Positions 1 to 9,905 of a DNA stretch of 64,000 nt are shown in pieces; positions within the stretch are counted from its first letter, which is position 1, and each line of letters starts with the position of its first letter. Source of the stretch: Zetaproteobacteria bacterium CG_4_9_14_3_um_filter_49_83. Lineage in GTDB: Bacteria; Pseudomonadota; Zetaproteobacteria; Mariprofundales; Mariprofundaceae. The stretch covers positions 1-64,000 of the forward strand of contig PFXG01000068.1 of assembly GCA_002791545.1 (NCBI GenBank), given 5' to 3'. A model generated the notes under the pieces. That model did not search any database and was not told the origin of the DNA. It saw only the letters and a list, made by a program, of their open reading frames with translations. Position numbers and translations under genes: made by a program.

Positions 1-492
1 ATAAAACTTTTCGACCTTGAGGAATAACCAGCCCGTATTCCATCAATAACCCGCGTATCTGATTGCCTTGAGCTGTGCGTCTGCATACCACTTGCTCTCT
101 TGCCCGATGAATGCTTTGAATATCCTGTTGTTCAATATTTTTAATGGGTACAAAACGCATATTAGGTCGCTGCACTGCTTCGCATATTGCTTCGGCATCT
201 GCCTCATCATTCTTATTACTTTTCACATATGGTTTCACAAACTGAGGGCTTATTAAGCGCACATCATGCCCCATATCTTCAAACTTTCGTGCCCAATAAT
301 GAGAGCCGCCACATGCTTCCATGGCAACCAGACATGTAGTCAGTTGTGCCATGAATTCTATGAGTTTACTTCGGTTTAATCGTTTGCGAACAACAAATTC
401 ACCCTGAGCATCTACTCCATGAAGGTGAAAACACCCTTCGCTAAATCAATACCAACTGTCGTAATCATTTTATTTCTGCTAATGTTTTTCAT
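1..492 (-). pseudogene. IS110-family transposase, N-terminal part, frameshifted and cut by the window edge
   Basis: Reading leftwards from 492, the sequence encodes the N-terminal DEDD nuclease half of an IS110-type transposase: GIDLAK near the start, VAMEACGGSHYWAR (catalytic Glu) and KNDEADAEAICEA (paired Asp). The ATG at 490-492 has a GGAG about ten bases upstream, and a second in-frame ATG lies at 466-468. After about 20 codons the frame runs into a stop. Removing the effect of one missing base near 426-432 restores the expected HLHGVDAQGEFVV, so the gene carries a single-base deletion as read here. The C-terminal Ser-containing half lies outside the window. Family recognition is confident. 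Whether the shift is real decay, a sequencing error or programmed frameshifting cannot be told here. Confidence 0.8.
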
Positions 493-744
493 GGCTCGTT
501 TCGCTCCTTGGTTAATAGTTGTCCTCACCGGACTCAACTATTATGGCACATTTTGATGCCGTATGGGAGCGGAACGGACCATCCCATTAGTATATTCATT
601 TAACGCCCAATCATCCCTGCACGATCCGAAAAGAGTATACTGTCCCCGATTTTCCCTTTCCTTTGCTTACAAACGCTGAATAAATCAGCGCTTCCCTAAA
701 TTGCTACGCTCTTAATGCTGTTTGCCGCAGCGAATGCGAAATAA

Positions 745-1389
745 TCAGCCATCACTCTGGATTCCCAGTCGGGCAGCCACCTGGGAAAGTTCGACAATCG
801 TCGTAACGCCCAGCTTATCCATGATATGCTGACGATGGGTATAGACTGTCTTGACGCTCACATGCAACAACTCGCCGATTTCAGCTACACTCTTTCCCTC
901 GGTCAGCAGCAGGCAGATTTCAAGTTCACGCCTGGATAGCGGACCCGCCGGCGACTTGACTGCTTCGATCAACTGTAGCGGCATTCGCACATTCGCATTG
1001 TCATCAAGGTAACGTCCACCCCGTATGATATGGCGAACAGCCGATATCAGCGCTCCGGCTCCACTGCGCTTGCAGATATAGCCGCAGGCTCCCTTCTTCA
1101 TGGCATGTTCTGCCACCATGCCGACATGCATGCTGAATACCAGTATGCGTGCACCGGAATCTCGCTGCAGGATGCGACGAATCACTTCAATGCCGCTGAT
1201 ATCGGGCAGTGAGATGTCCAGAATGAGTATATCAGGTTGACATCTCTCATAATCGCGACAGGCCTGCTTGCCTGTGGCCGATTCTGCCACCACCTGCATA
1301 TCGTGCTCTTTTTCCAGCAGATGACGAAAGCCTGCACGTACGATTTCATGATCGTCGGCAAGCTGGATGCGAATTCTCCCTGATGTCAT
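745..1389 (-). CDS. LuxR/NarL-family response regulator
   Basis: A 214-residue two-component response regulator. An N-terminal receiver domain (about residues 5-120) shows the acidic pair D12/D13, the phospho-acceptor D58 in LILDISLPDISG and the conserved K107. A C-terminal LuxR-type helix-turn-helix follows (about 145-205; SRRELEICLLLTEGKSVAEI, then VKTVYTHRQHIMDKL). Phosphorylation by a partner kinase should control DNA binding. The gene starts two bases beyond the stop codon of the upstream PAS histidine kinase on the same strand, so the two are almost certainly a co-transcribed cognate pair. The fold and length are typical of UvrY/NarL proteins. Target genes are not evident from the window. 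Confidence 0.93.
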   Translation of the reverse strand: MTSGRIRIQLADDHEIVRAGFRHLLEKEHDMQVVAESATGKQACRDYERCQPDILILDISLPDISGIEVIRRILQRDSGARILVFSMHVGMVAEHAMKKGACGYICKRSGAGALISAVRHIIRGGRYLDDNANVRMPLQLIEAVKSPAGPLSRRELEICLLLTEGKSVAEIGELLHVSVKTVYTHRQHIMDKLGVTTIVELSQVAARLGIQSDG

Positions 1390-1391
1390 CG

Positions 1392-3392
1392 CTACAGTAA
1401 CCCTTCATCATCCAGCGGCAGCACCGCTTCAATGCGTACCCCACCCCCGACGATGTGCGTCATCGAAAACACTCCCCCCAGCGCATGTACCCGCTCGCGC
1501 ATACCGATAATACCCAGGCCGTCTGACTTGTCTTGCTCCACCAGACCCTTGCCGTTATCGACGATCTCGACCCGCACCCGGCCAGCATCACCATCATGCG
1601 GCGACTGGCAATTCACATCCACCATGATGTGGTCAGCCTTGCCATGGCGCAGAGCGTTGGTTAATCCCTCCTGAACGAGCCTGTAGATGGCGATGGCGTG
1701 CAATTCATCCAAAGGCTCAAGCGGCCCGTCAATCTGCAGTATGCAATCAATACCTTCACACTGATTCCACTGATCGATCAGCTCAGTCAGGGCGGCAGCA
1801 AGACCCAGTGTATCCAGGGTGGCCGGCCGCAGCCTGAACAGCGTGTCGTGGCTGGCGTCAAACATTATGCGGATGTCCCGGATGATGTCCTGTGCTGCGG
1901 TACGCAGTGCGGCTTTTTTGGTGTGTCTGGCGATGAACTCCGCTCGCGCCTCGGTGCCGGTCAGCAATTGCCCCAGTTCATCATGCAGATCACGGGCGAG
2001 CAGTCGTCGCTCCTCTTCCTGCACCTGCATCAGCTGCCGCATCAAACTACGATTATCCTGCAACAAGCCATCCCGTATTATCTCGGCCTGTTTGCGCTTG
2101 GTGATATCCAGCGTGGTCCCAATAGACTTTAGCGGGGTGCCATCTGCTGCATAGGTGGTCTTACATCGCTCATTCACCCATTTGATAGTTCCATCAGGCA
2201 ACAGCAGGCGATGCTCAATATCGTAAACGCACCTGTGTTTGACCGAATTCAAATACGCCTCATTCACAAACTCGTAATCATCAGGGTGGACTATTTCCAG
2301 AAAGGTTTCATAAGTGTTAGGCACCCCGGGCTCTTGCCCAAAAATGCGATAGTTCTCATCCGACCAGAGCAGTTCATCTTTTACCAGATCCAACGTCCAG
2401 TGCCCAAGCTGAGCAATTTTTTGTGCTTCGGCATGGTTCGACTGGCTCTCCAACAGTTTGGCTTCTGCATGCTTTCGCGCAGAGATATCACGCACAATGC
2501 CTTCGATCGCAATCGGCTGCCGATGCTTATCCAGGATCAACCTGCTGCTGATTGATGCAAACCGGCCCGAGCCGTCTTTATGCACCATCAGCAGCTCAAA
2601 GTCGTTCACCTCGCCGTGTTGCCGGAGCTGCTCCATTAACGCACGGCGCTGGACAGGGTCCGCATAGAAATCAGTCGCCAGCCTGCCAATCAACTCTTCG
2701 GGCCGGTAGCCGGTCGATCTCAGACACGAGGGGCTGAGCAATTGAAAGCGCCCCTCCAGGTCGGTTTTGTAATAGATATCCGGCATGCTTTCAAATACGG
2801 CGCGATACTGATCCACGTCCTGCTGCAGCATTTGCTCGGCATCTTTTTGCAGGCTTATATCAGAAACAGCCATCAGTAATGACTCTGCATCCATGTTCAA
2901 ATCATGAGCCGCCATCGTCTCCAGGCGTGCCCAGAATGTACTGCCATCTGCTCGCATCAGCCATAATTGAGCAACCTTCTGTAAACCAGAGCCCACCAGC
3001 TTCCTGTGGTGGAGGTAATAGATATCCTGATCTTCTTCAAAAACAAATTTCGAGAATGGCTTATGCAGCAGGCAGCAGGCCTCCACGCCGAGCATGCGGG
3101 CTATGGCCAGATTGGCCCTCTCTATCATGAGCCCGGGGCTCAGGCTGATATAACCAACCGGGGAAAAGTTATAGAGATTGGCATATTGCTCACGGGCATC
3201 GGTTAATTCTATTTCTGCCTTGCGCAACGCTTCGTTCTGCATTTCCAGTTCAATCTGGTGTGTTCGCAATTCATGGATCATTGCCAGGCAATCATCCGGG
3301 GAGAGATCGCTCAGTGCTTCGTTTTCTGAGGCGAGACCTGCCTCAGCTCGCCTGCGCAATTGATCCGATGTCTGGTTGTACCTTCTTCCCAT
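1392..3392 (-). CDS. PAS-PAS-PAS sensor histidine kinase (HisKA_3/NarX type)
   Basis: A cytoplasmic sensor kinase with three PAS domains in series (roughly residues 70-180, 190-310 and 325-440). These are followed by a HisKA_3 dimerisation/phospho-acceptor segment (LLARDLHDELGQLL) and a HATPase domain with N box (EGLTNALRHGKA) and G boxes (VDNGKGL, GLGIIGMRERV). No membrane segment is evident, so the ligand is probably internal (redox, gas or metabolite). I chose the ATG at 3392 over the upstream in-frame start at 3455. It has GGAGAGG six bases upstream, and its N-terminus (RRRAEAGLASENEAL) lines up with that of the HD-GYP protein at 27386-30418, which shares the same N-terminal module. It precedes its likely cognate regulator by two bases. 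Confidence 0.92.
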   Translation of the reverse strand: MGRRYNQTSDQLRRRAEAGLASENEALSDLSPDDCLAMIHELRTHQIELEMQNEALRKAEIELTDAREQYANLYNFSPVGYISLSPGLMIERANLAIARMLGVEACCLLHKPFSKFVFEEDQDIYYLHHRKLVGSGLQKVAQLWLMRADGSTFWARLETMAAHDLNMDAESLLMAVSDISLQKDAEQMLQQDVDQYRAVFESMPDIYYKTDLEGRFQLLSPSCLRSTGYRPEELIGRLATDFYADPVQRRALMEQLRQHGEVNDFELLMVHKDGSGRFASISSRLILDKHRQPIAIEGIVRDISARKHAEAKLLESQSNHAEAQKIAQLGHWTLDLVKDELLWSDENYRIFGQEPGVPNTYETFLEIVHPDDYEFVNEAYLNSVKHRCVYDIEHRLLLPDGTIKWVNERCKTTYAADGTPLKSIGTTLDITKRKQAEIIRDGLLQDNRSLMRQLMQVQEEERRLLARDLHDELGQLLTGTEARAEFIARHTKKAALRTAAQDIIRDIRIMFDASHDTLFRLRPATLDTLGLAAALTELIDQWNQCEGIDCILQIDGPLEPLDELHAIAIYRLVQEGLTNALRHGKADHIMVDVNCQSPHDGDAGRVRVEIVDNGKGLVEQDKSDGLGIIGMRERVHALGGVFSMTHIVGGGVRIEAVLPLDDEGLL

Positions 3393-3655
3393 GCGGTTTT
3401 CCTCTCCCGAAAAGAGGAGTCCTGCCCCTCTCTGCCCTGTGGTCGGTGCAAACACCGTTCGATCTCAATGAGCCGAGAACCCTTCAGCCTTAACATAGAT
3501 AACTTTTCTCTGAATTGCCATCGCATAAATAGCAGCGGAGAGCTGCTTCACATCACCCCAGGATTTTGAGGCGAGCCTACATTCACCCTCTGAGGGTCGG
3601 GCTATACAATGGGGGCCAGCTACTCTTTCCTAATTTCTTATCAGTCTGTTTCCGG

Positions 3656-4451
3656 CTAAGCCCAGATGGTCGAAACAGCAACTTTGGAACTTGATCTACC
3701 GTTACAGGCGTTGCCGTGTATGTTCAGCAAGCGATCATACTCCTTGTTTACCACTGTGTAGCATTCACATGCCCGCTTTTCCAGCTTAGGACGATCCAGT
3801 ACAGTAATGTGACCGCGTGTACAGGTGATGGCTCCATCCGTTTTCAATCTGCCGACCGCCACGGTCACCCCTTCCCGACGAAAGCCCAGCATGCTGGCGA
3901 TCAACTCTTGCGTTATGTGTATTTGGTTGTCAGGTAAACGATCCAGGGTCATCAACAACCACCGGCATAATTGCTGATTCAGTGAATGGTACCGATTGCA
4001 TACTGCTGTTTGCGACATCTGAGTCATCAGCGCCTGCGTGAAACGAAGTAATGTGTATTGGAATTGACCACCTAGCATGAATTCCCGTTTTAGTGCATTC
4101 GACTTTAGCCGGTAGCCATAGCCTTCGCTTAGCACAACTGCCCTGCTCGTTGTTCTTTCACCCCCCCCTCCCCATAAACAGGGAGAAGCCCACCAAGCCT
4201 TCGTTGCCGGTGATTGCAATCTCAGCTGATGCCCCGTTTTCCATCTCATAGAGTAACGAGACGATACTGGTGGCAGGAAAATAGAGATATGACTGATGAT
4301 CACCTGATTCGTATAGCGACCACCCCAGTGGCATGGGAATGAGTTCCAGATCGGGCAATAGACGGCGGTAAATCATATCCGGCAGACTTGCCAGAAGGTA
4401 GTTCTGCTTCGGGTTCGCATAAGAAGCGCCTGATATATCAATGTTTCTCAT
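3656..4451 (-). pseudogene. Crp/Fnr-family regulator interrupted by a frameshift in a G8 tract
   Basis: Two overlapping frames together make one Crp/Fnr-type regulator. The N-terminal cNMP-binding-like half is read from 4451 (NYLLASLPDMIYRRLLPDLE, then FPATSIVSLLYEM and GNEGLVGFSLFMG). The C-terminal half continues one frame over (TTSRAVVLSEGYGYRLKS, then HTH residues HITQELIASMLGFRREGVTV). The change of frame falls exactly in GGGGAGGGGGGGG (minus strand, 4161-4173). With eight G the upper frame ends at TGA straight after the tract; with seven G the reading frame continues. The gene is therefore either decayed, mis-sequenced or phase-variable. The ATG at 4451 is preceded by GAGAGGG ten bases upstream. 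The family normally acts as a homodimeric transcription regulator; the ligand is unknown. Confidence 0.8.
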
Positions 4452-4583
4452 ACGCACCAATCCCTCTCGACCATATTATGAATGGTAGTAACCTGAATCC
4501 TGTACCGATATAGGAATAATTCTGATTTTTTGTATCACGCTTGTGCCCGTGGATGAATCATCTGGAACACCCGATGAAGGGGA

Positions 4584-4629
4584 AGTCCGGGTCAGTAGTC
4601 CGGGTCAGCTTCATTCTAGTCCGGGTCAG
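4584..4629. repeat. Three direct copies of a 12-bp repeat, possible IS-end remnant
   Basis: The 12-mer agtccgggtcag occurs at 4584-4595, 4597-4608 and 4618-4629. Two of the copies extend to a common agctt-like flank. Read on the minus strand, the block begins near TGTAAATGTCAAAGC and carries repeated GCTGACCCGGAC units. That layout resembles the multiple transposase-binding repeats at the ends of IS21-like elements. The neighbouring ParB-like relic would fit such an element, but no transposase sequence remains. The IS link is inference; the repeats themselves are plain to see. Confidence 0.6.
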
Positions 4630-4685
4630 CTTTGACATTTACACATTTGCTGGATCAAATTCGTGATGTCCAGTCATCGCGGGCA

Positions 4686-4738
4686 GGTCTATCATTGTAC
4701 CAACTTGAATTTACCAAATAATGATACAATGATAGACC
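4686..4738. repeat. Perfect 14-bp inverted repeat around a 25-base spacer
   Basis: ggtctatcattgta (4686-4699) is the exact reverse complement of tacaatgatagacc (4725-4738). The element sits precisely where the ParB-like relic loses its similarity (4745). It could be a tiny MITE-like insertion or the stem of a small structured RNA. I see no clear target-site duplication and no T-run, so a simple terminator is less likely. Confidence 0.6.
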
Positions 4739-4744
4739 CCTCTT

Positions 4745-4945
4745 ACCGATGCGCAGATAGCCGTCCATCAGGATGTAACGATGATCTGCGCCACCGATGG
4801 CGGCCACCGGCGTGAGCTGACCACTTTGATCCATCGAATGCATCATGGCGTTCACCATCTGTCTGGTTTGCAGCCGTGTGGATGCAAAGCGGAGTTCCAG
4901 GCAGTGGAGGTCGGTTTCTATGCTGTGATCTGATTCCCTGTTCAT
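4745..4945 (-). pseudogene. ParB-like (Spo0J) N-terminal domain, truncated relic
   Basis: From the ATG at 4945 the sequence encodes a short ParB-like domain: LELRFASTRLQTRQMVNAM, then DQSGQLTPVAAIGGADHRYI and LMDGYLRIG. The last of these matches the usual hydrophobic-DGYLR segment of ParB/Srx-fold proteins. Similarity ends at 4745, where the 14-bp inverted repeat begins, and the frame then wanders through unrelated sequence to a stop at 4655. Such stand-alone ParB domains are known to accompany IS21-like istA/istB pairs, which would agree with the IS-end-like repeats at 4584-4629. Nothing remains of a transposase. I regard it as non-functional. Confidence 0.55.
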
Positions 4946-4989
4946 GCGCAAAAATCTGGAACCGGAAAAATAAATAGCTATCAAGTCCT

Positions 4990-5140
4990 ATCTTTGCAAG
5001 ATGGGTGATTTTCAGGGGCCGCGTGCGTATCCTGTTGATACTACGTCTATATTTACAACCACACGTCCATCTTTGCAAGATCGGAATATTCTCAGCCATA
5101 AGCCATCTTCGCCCCGGTCGTCGGGATGCCATGAATACTG
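4990..5140. repeat. 13-bp direct repeat and a 59-bp second copy of the purL 3' end
   Basis: atctttgcaagat occurs at 4990-5002 and again at 5069-5081. The second copy abuts a 59-bp segment (5082-5140) that matches 5922-5980, inside the 3' end of purL, at 55 of 59 positions and in the same orientation. The segment starts and stops abruptly. It therefore looks like a partial duplication or a recombination scar about 840 bp from the source, not a gene. No open frame uses it convincingly. Confidence 0.75.
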
Positions 5141-5169
5141 CGAAACATGTCCTGCCCCAATGTCTCACT

Positions 5170-5565
5170 CTACAATTTCAGCGAACGGAGATATTGAATT
5201 GCATGGTAACACCTGATGATGCAGAGCAGACACAGCGCGCCTGAAATGGATGAGAAACCGAAAACGATCATTGCGTGGGTAATAAAAGCCAACAAGATCA
5301 ATAGCCCGAGCAGAAAAGCCTGAACCGTCATTTGTAAGGAAAAGTGTTCGCGTTGAAACTGATAAAGCATAAGCACCAACAGGTAAACTTGGTAGATCAA
5401 CAAGGCAGCCTTAACTACCACCATTACAAAAGCATCAAGAATATCTGTAAAATGAACATAACTGGTCCGGGAAATGCTGCCGGGAAGTTCAACGATGATA
5501 AAAATGAACAGGCTAAAGCAAAAGACGATAACCGCGCCGTAACATATCAGCGCAATGTGTTTCAT
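5170..5565 (-). CDS. Small multi-pass membrane protein, unknown function
   Basis: A 131-residue, strongly hydrophobic protein. It has about four predicted membrane spans: LICYGAVIVFCFSLFIFIIV near the N-terminus, then ALLIYQVYLLVLML, LLGLLILLAFITHAMIVFGF and GALCLLCIIRCY. A weak AAGGAA lies about 15 bases before the ATG. I do not recognise the family. It stands alone between the relic-rich region and purL, transcribed in the same direction as purL but separated from it by over 300 bases. The hydrophobic periodicity argues for a real protein; lack of a good ribosome-binding site keeps confidence moderate. Confidence 0.5.
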   Translation of the reverse strand: MKHIALICYGAVIVFCFSLFIFIIVELPGSISRTSYVHFTDILDAFVMVVVKAALLIYQVYLLVLMLYQFQREHFSLQMTVQAFLLGLLILLAFITHAMIVFGFSSISGALCLLCIIRCYHAIQYLRSLKL

Positions 5566-5739
5566 GTCGTTTGGCCCGTTTCCTTCAAATCAGAAGCGAC
5601 ATCTGGCGCAGCAAAGAAATAAACGCATCAAAATAAATCAGCCTGTCATGTCACTGATGCAACTCACCTGACCGAATGACAGTGCGTCTATCGCAGACAA
5701 CAGCTTGGGAAACTCGGGAAGGATGAAGGGAATCAACCT

Positions 5740-5832
5740 TCACCACAACCACCTCCAACACGCCCCCTCAGGCGCAATGTATTCTGAAAATGCGTTTTTG
5801 ATTACCCGATTGCGAAAGAACGCTCGAATCAT
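5740..5832 (-). CDS. Possible 30-residue small protein downstream of purL
   Basis: The ATG at 5830-5832 follows a textbook AGGAGGTGAA with ideal spacing and opens a 30-codon frame ending in TGA at 5740. The product starts MIRAFFRNRVIKNAFSEY and ends with an aromatic CWRWLW. It is basic and amphipathic with no recognisable domain. The unusual point is that the Shine-Dalgarno sequence forms one arm of a perfect hairpin (5832-5867). I rank it as a candidate because the ribosome-binding site is far better than chance; the sequence alone does not prove translation. The rest of the 5566-5896 gap shows nothing else I can name. Confidence 0.35.
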   Translation of the reverse strand: MIRAFFRNRVIKNAFSEYIAPEGACWRWLW

Positions 5833-5867
5833 TTCACCTCCTGTATAGCCAGATACAGGAGGTGAAA
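5832..5867 (-). promoter_or_regulatory. 15-bp hairpin sequestering an AGGAGGTG ribosome-binding site
   Basis: tttcacctcctgtat (5832-5846) pairs perfectly with atacaggaggtgaaa (5853-5867) around a six-base loop. On the minus strand the 3' arm holds AGGAGGTGAA directly before the ATG of the 30-codon ORF. There is no T-run after the stem in either direction. It could therefore be a translational on/off structure, an mRNA-stabilising 3' end for purL, or an RNase processing site, and is less likely a classic terminator. Confidence 0.55.
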
Positions 5868-5896
5868 AGCATTTGGATATTCCCGGATCACAAGCC

Positions 5897-8800
5897 CTAA
5901 TCCACCCACACCCGGGCATTACGGAATATTCTCAGCCATGGGCCATCTTCGCCCCAGTGGTCGGGATGCCATGAATACTGGGCGGTGCGGAATAAACGCT
6001 CCGGATGCGGCATCATGATGCTGAATCGGCCATCTTCGGTGGTAAAGCCGGTCAACCCGTCCGGTGAACCGTTGGGATTAAACGGATAACGCGTCGCAGC
6101 CTGCCCGCCATGCACATACCGCAGTGCCGCATGCGCTCGCTGTTGCTGCTCGGGTGAATCAAACACGGCGCGTCCCTCGCCATGCGCCACCACCAGTGGC
6201 AACCGGGAACCGGCCATGCCCTGCAAGAAAATGGATGGCGAATCCATCACTTCCACCTGCAACAGTCTGGCTTCGAATTGTTCGGAGCGGTTACGCTCAA
6301 ACACCGGCCAGTCCTGAGCACCGGGAATCATATCTTTCAAACGACTCATCATCTGACAGCCATTGCAAACACCAAGGGCAACCGTGTCTTTGCGATGGAA
6401 AAAAGCATCGAACTGATCGCGCGCCCGTGCATTGAAACGGATCGAATTGGCCCATCCGCGCCCGGCACGCAGCACATCACCAAAGGAGAAACCGCCACAT
6501 GCCACCAGACCCTGAAAACTCTCCAGCGCAACACGACCTTCGATAATATCGGACACATGCACATCCACCGCCTCAAATCCGGCACGATCAAATGCAGCGG
6601 CCATTTCAACCTGGCCATTGATGCCCTGCTCACGCAATACTGCCATTTTCGGTCTGGCCGCATGCACATAAGGCAGACAGATATTTTCCTGCGCATCAAA
6701 GCTCAAATCAGCACTTAAGCCTTGAGCATCGACAACCGACTCAAACCACTCATCGGCGCAATCGGGGTTATCCCTTAAACGCATCATGTGATAGCTGGTT
6801 TCCTGCCATGCTTTGAGCAAATCCTGCACCGGCTCATCGAGTACCACACGCTCATCGCAAGTAATCAACATCCGGGAATGGCCGTTCAGTTCACCAATGA
6901 TATGACAAACCGGACCCAGCCCCTCATCCACCAGATGCGCCAGAACGGTTTCGCGGTCGTTGCGACGAATCTGAATGACAGCACCAAGCTCCTCGTTAAA
7001 CAGCACGTCTGAATCTTTCGAACCACTATGACAGGCCAGCACATCCAGATGCACATTCACGCCCACGCGCCCGGCAAAAGCCATTTCCGCCAGACACACC
7101 GCCAGACCGCCATCGGAGCGATCATGGTAAGCCAGCAGATGGCCATCCGCACTGAGGCGCTGGATGGCATGGAAGAATTTCCCGAACAAGTCGGCATCGT
7201 CCAGATCTGGCGTTTCCAGCCCCGAACTCTGATAAGCCTGCGCCAGTATCGACCCGCCCATGCGATGCTTACCCTGCCCCAGATCAAGCAGAATCAAATC
7301 AGTCGCACCGCAATCATCACGTAACTGCGGCGTCAGCGTGCGGCGAACATCGCTTACCGTCGAAAAAGCCGAAACAATCAGTGATACCGGTGAAATCATC
7401 TCACGGCTATCGCCGCTCTCATCGTGCCACACCGATTTCATCGACAGCGAATCTTTACCCACAGGAATCGATACACCCAGCGCCGGACAAAGCTCAAGGC
7501 CTACGGCTTTGACCGTGTCATACAAGGCTGCATCTTCACCGGCATGCCCGCAGGCCGCCATCCAGTTGGCAGATAATTTGACATGACCGATATCGCCAAT
7601 GTCAGCAGCTGCGATATTACTCAACGCTTCACCAATCGCCATGCGACCCGAAGCCGGTGCATTAAGCACAGCCATCGGCGTACGCTCACCCATCGCCATC
7701 GCCTCGCCCGCATAGCCTTCAAAATCCCGTGCTGTCACCGCCACATCCGCCACCGGCACCTGCCATGGCCCGACCATCTGATCCCGCGCCACCATGCCGG
7801 TCACCGAACGATCACCGATGGTGATTAGGAAATCCTTTCCGGCTACGGCTGGCATACGCAGCACGCGATACAAGGCTTCACGCACATCCTGAATTGCCGG
7901 TACGGCACTGCCGGTCACGGCTTTGCGTACTACGTTACGCAACATTTTCGGCGGTTTACCGAGCAGAAAATCCAGCGCCACATTGACCGGTTTATCATCC
8001 AGCAAAGGATCTTCCACCTGCAAGTGCCCGTCACCCATCGCCTTGCCCAGCACAGCAAACGGACAACGCTCACGCCCTGCCAGTGCCTCGAACAGAGGCA
8101 GGGATTCCGGAGCAATCGCCAGTACATAACGCTCCTGCGCTTCGTTACACCAAATCTGCATCGGGCTCATGCCCGGCTCCAGATTGTGCACAGCACGCAA
8201 ATCGATCCAGCCACCCTGCCCGGCATCGTGAATCAGTTCCGGTACAGCATTGGATAAACCGCCTGCACCAATATCGTGAATAAATAAAATCGGATTGCTG
8301 TCACCCATCTGCCAGCAGCGATCCAGCACTTCCTGACAACGGCGCTCCATTTCCGGATTGCCGCGCTGTACCGAGTCGAAGTCCAGAGACTCGGCATTAG
8401 CGCCGGTATCCATACTGGAAGCCGCACCACCACCGAGACCGATCAACATGGCAGGGCCACCCAACTGAATAATCAGACTGCCATCGGGCACCGCTTTTTT
8501 GAACACGTGTCGCGCATCGATATTGCCGACGCCACCAGCCAGCATAATCGGCTTGTGATAACCCCGCAGCTTGCCATCCACTTCCTGTTCATAGGTGCGG
8601 AAATAGCCGCAGATATTCGGACGCCCGAACTCGTTATTAAAAGCAGCCGCGCCAATCGGCCCGTCGAGCATGATCTCCAGAGCCGATGCAATACGCTCGG
8701 GTTTGCCGTGATCGGCTTCCCACGCCTGCCGGAATTCCGGGATTTGCAGATTCGAAACAGTAAAACCGCATAAGCCCGCCTTCGGCTTTGAACCGATGCC

Positions 8801-9748
8801 GGTCGCCCCTTCGTCGCGAATTTCGCCACCGGAACCGGTCGCCGCACCGGCAAAGGGTGAAATAGCCGTCGGATGATTATGCGTTTCCACTTTCATCAAC
8901 ACATGCGTCAGCTGATCGTGGGCTTTGTAAGTGCCATCCTGCTCAGGAAAAAAACGCCGGGTAGGGCCACCCTCAATGACTGAGGAATTATCGGAATAAG
9001 CGACGATTGTGCCAGCCGGTGAGCTTTGGTGCGTATGGCGGATCATCGAAAACAGCGACGAGGTTTGCTCTTCGTTATCTATCACCCAGTCAGCATTAAA
9101 AATCTTATGGCGGCAGTGCTCGGAATTAGCCTGCGCAAACATCATCAGTTCAGCATCAGTCGGATTTCGGCCCATCGTCAAATAACCCTGCAACAGATAA
9201 TCCATTTCATCCTCAGCCAGCGCCAGCCCCAGATCGCGGTTGGCCTGCTCCAGTGCCTGACGGCCACCGGCAAGCACATCGATATGCACCAGCGGCAACG
9301 GTGCATGATGTGCAAACAAACGCTCCAGCTCATGCATGGACTCAAATACAGCTTCAGTCATGCGATCATGTGCCACGTCTTTTAATTGTTGCAAACTTTC
9401 AGGCGTACCCTGCGCCACATAAGCCACGGCATGCTCCAGTCGCAGCAATCGATCCAGCCCGCAAATGCGGCTGATTTCCGTGGCTTTGGTTGACCATGGA
9501 CTGATCGTACCCGGCCTTGGGCAGACCAGAAAAGATACCGCATGACTTGTATCACACAGGCTGACTTCACCACCTAAAACAGTCAGCAGACGCTCGGAAT
9601 CGGCAGCACGCCAGTCAGCTTCCACTTCTGCGACAAACACCGCATGCGTTTGCAAGTGATCCACAGCTGAAAGCTGCTGTAACTTCCGGCATCTGAACTC
9701 AGAAATTGCATTGCCGCCTTGAACATAGATACGAATGGTTTCTGCCAT
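5897..9748 (-). CDS. purL: Phosphoribosylformylglycinamidine synthase (large single-chain form)
   Basis: It catalyses the ATP- and glutamine-dependent conversion of FGAR to FGAM in purine synthesis. The 1283-residue product is the one-piece proteobacterial form. It has an N-terminal PurS-like segment, the linker, two AIRS-type ATP-binding halves ([19 protein letters not shown], then [20 protein letters not shown]) and a C-terminal class I glutamine amidotransferase with the nucleophile in [11 protein letters not shown] and the [10 protein letters not shown] His-Glu pair. I chose the ATG at 9748 over the in-frame start at 9763, because GACAGGAA lies about seven bases upstream and [12 protein letters not shown] is a natural N-terminus. 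It is transcribed alone and diverges from the DsrE-like gene. Confidence 0.97.
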   Translation of the reverse strand: MAETIRIYVQGGNAISEFRCRKLQQLSAVDHLQTHAVFVAEVEADWRAADSERLLTVLGGEVSLCDTSHAVSFLVCPRPGTISPWSTKATEISRICGLDRLLRLEHAVAYVAQGTPESLQQLKDVAHDRMTEAVFESMHELERLFAHHAPLPLVHIDVLAGGRQALEQANRDLGLALAEDEMDYLLQGYLTMGRNPTDAELMMFAQANSEHCRHKIFNADWVIDNEEQTSSLFSMIRHTHQSSPAGTIVAYSDNSSVIEGGPTRRFFPEQDGTYKAHDQLTHVLMKVETHNHPTAISPFAGAATGSGGEIRDEGATGIGSKPKAGLCGFTVSNLQIPEFRQAWEADHGKPERIASALEIMLDGPIGAAAFNNEFGRPNICGYFRTYEQEVDGKLRGYHKPIMLAGGVGNIDARHVFKKAVPDGSLIIQLGGPAMLIGLGGGAASSMDTGANAESLDFDSVQRGNPEMERRCQEVLDRCWQMGDSNPILFIHDIGAGGLSNAVPELIHDAGQGGWIDLRAVHNLEPGMSPMQIWCNEAQERYVLAIAPESLPLFEALAGRERCPFAVLGKAMGDGHLQVEDPLLDDKPVNVALDFLLGKPPKMLRNVVRKAVTGSAVPAIQDVREALYRVLRMPAVAGKDFLITIGDRSVTGMVARDQMVGPWQVPVADVAVTARDFEGYAGEAMAMGERTPMAVLNAPASGRMAIGEALSNIAAADIGDIGHVKLSANWMAACGHAGEDAALYDTVKAVGLELCPALGVSIPVGKDSLSMKSVWHDESGDSREMISPVSLIVSAFSTVSDVRRTLTPQLRDDCGATDLILLDLGQGKHRMGGSILAQAYQSSGLETPDLDDADLFGKFFHAIQRLSADGHLLAYHDRSDGGLAVCLAEMAFAGRVGVNVHLDVLACHSGSKDSDVLFNEELGAVIQIRRNDRETVLAHLVDEGLGPVCHIIGELNGHSRMLITCDERVVLDEPVQDLLKAWQETSYHMMRLRDNPDCADEWFESVVDAQGLSADLSFDAQENICLPYVHAARPKMAVLREQGINGQVEMAAAFDRAGFEAVDVHVSDIIEGRVALESFQGLVACGGFSFGDVLRAGRGWANSIRFNARARDQFDAFFHRKDTVALGVCNGCQMMSRLKDMIPGAQDWPVFERNRSEQFEARLLQVEVMDSPSIFLQGMAGSRLPLVVAHGEGRAVFDSPEQQQRAHAALRYVHGGQAATRYPFNPNGSPDGLTGFTTEDGRFSIMMPHPERLFRTAQYSWHPDHWGEDGPWLRIFRNARVWVD

Positions 9749-9905
9749 ATAAATTCCTGTCAAAATCGTGATGGGCGCATCCTAGCACCATGCTTCTGCC
9801 ATGAAAGCGATGCGTGGCGTTGTTGGTTCAGAACTGCTCTTAATTTGCCGTATGGGCAACAGCTGCCTAAACTGCGCGCCTGTCACACAACACAGGAGAG
9901 TGCCC

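Noticed and set aside
674-690. Small hairpin cgctga...tcagcg after the response-regulator gene as a terminator
   Set aside because: Only six base pairs and no T-run on the minus strand; too weak to list.
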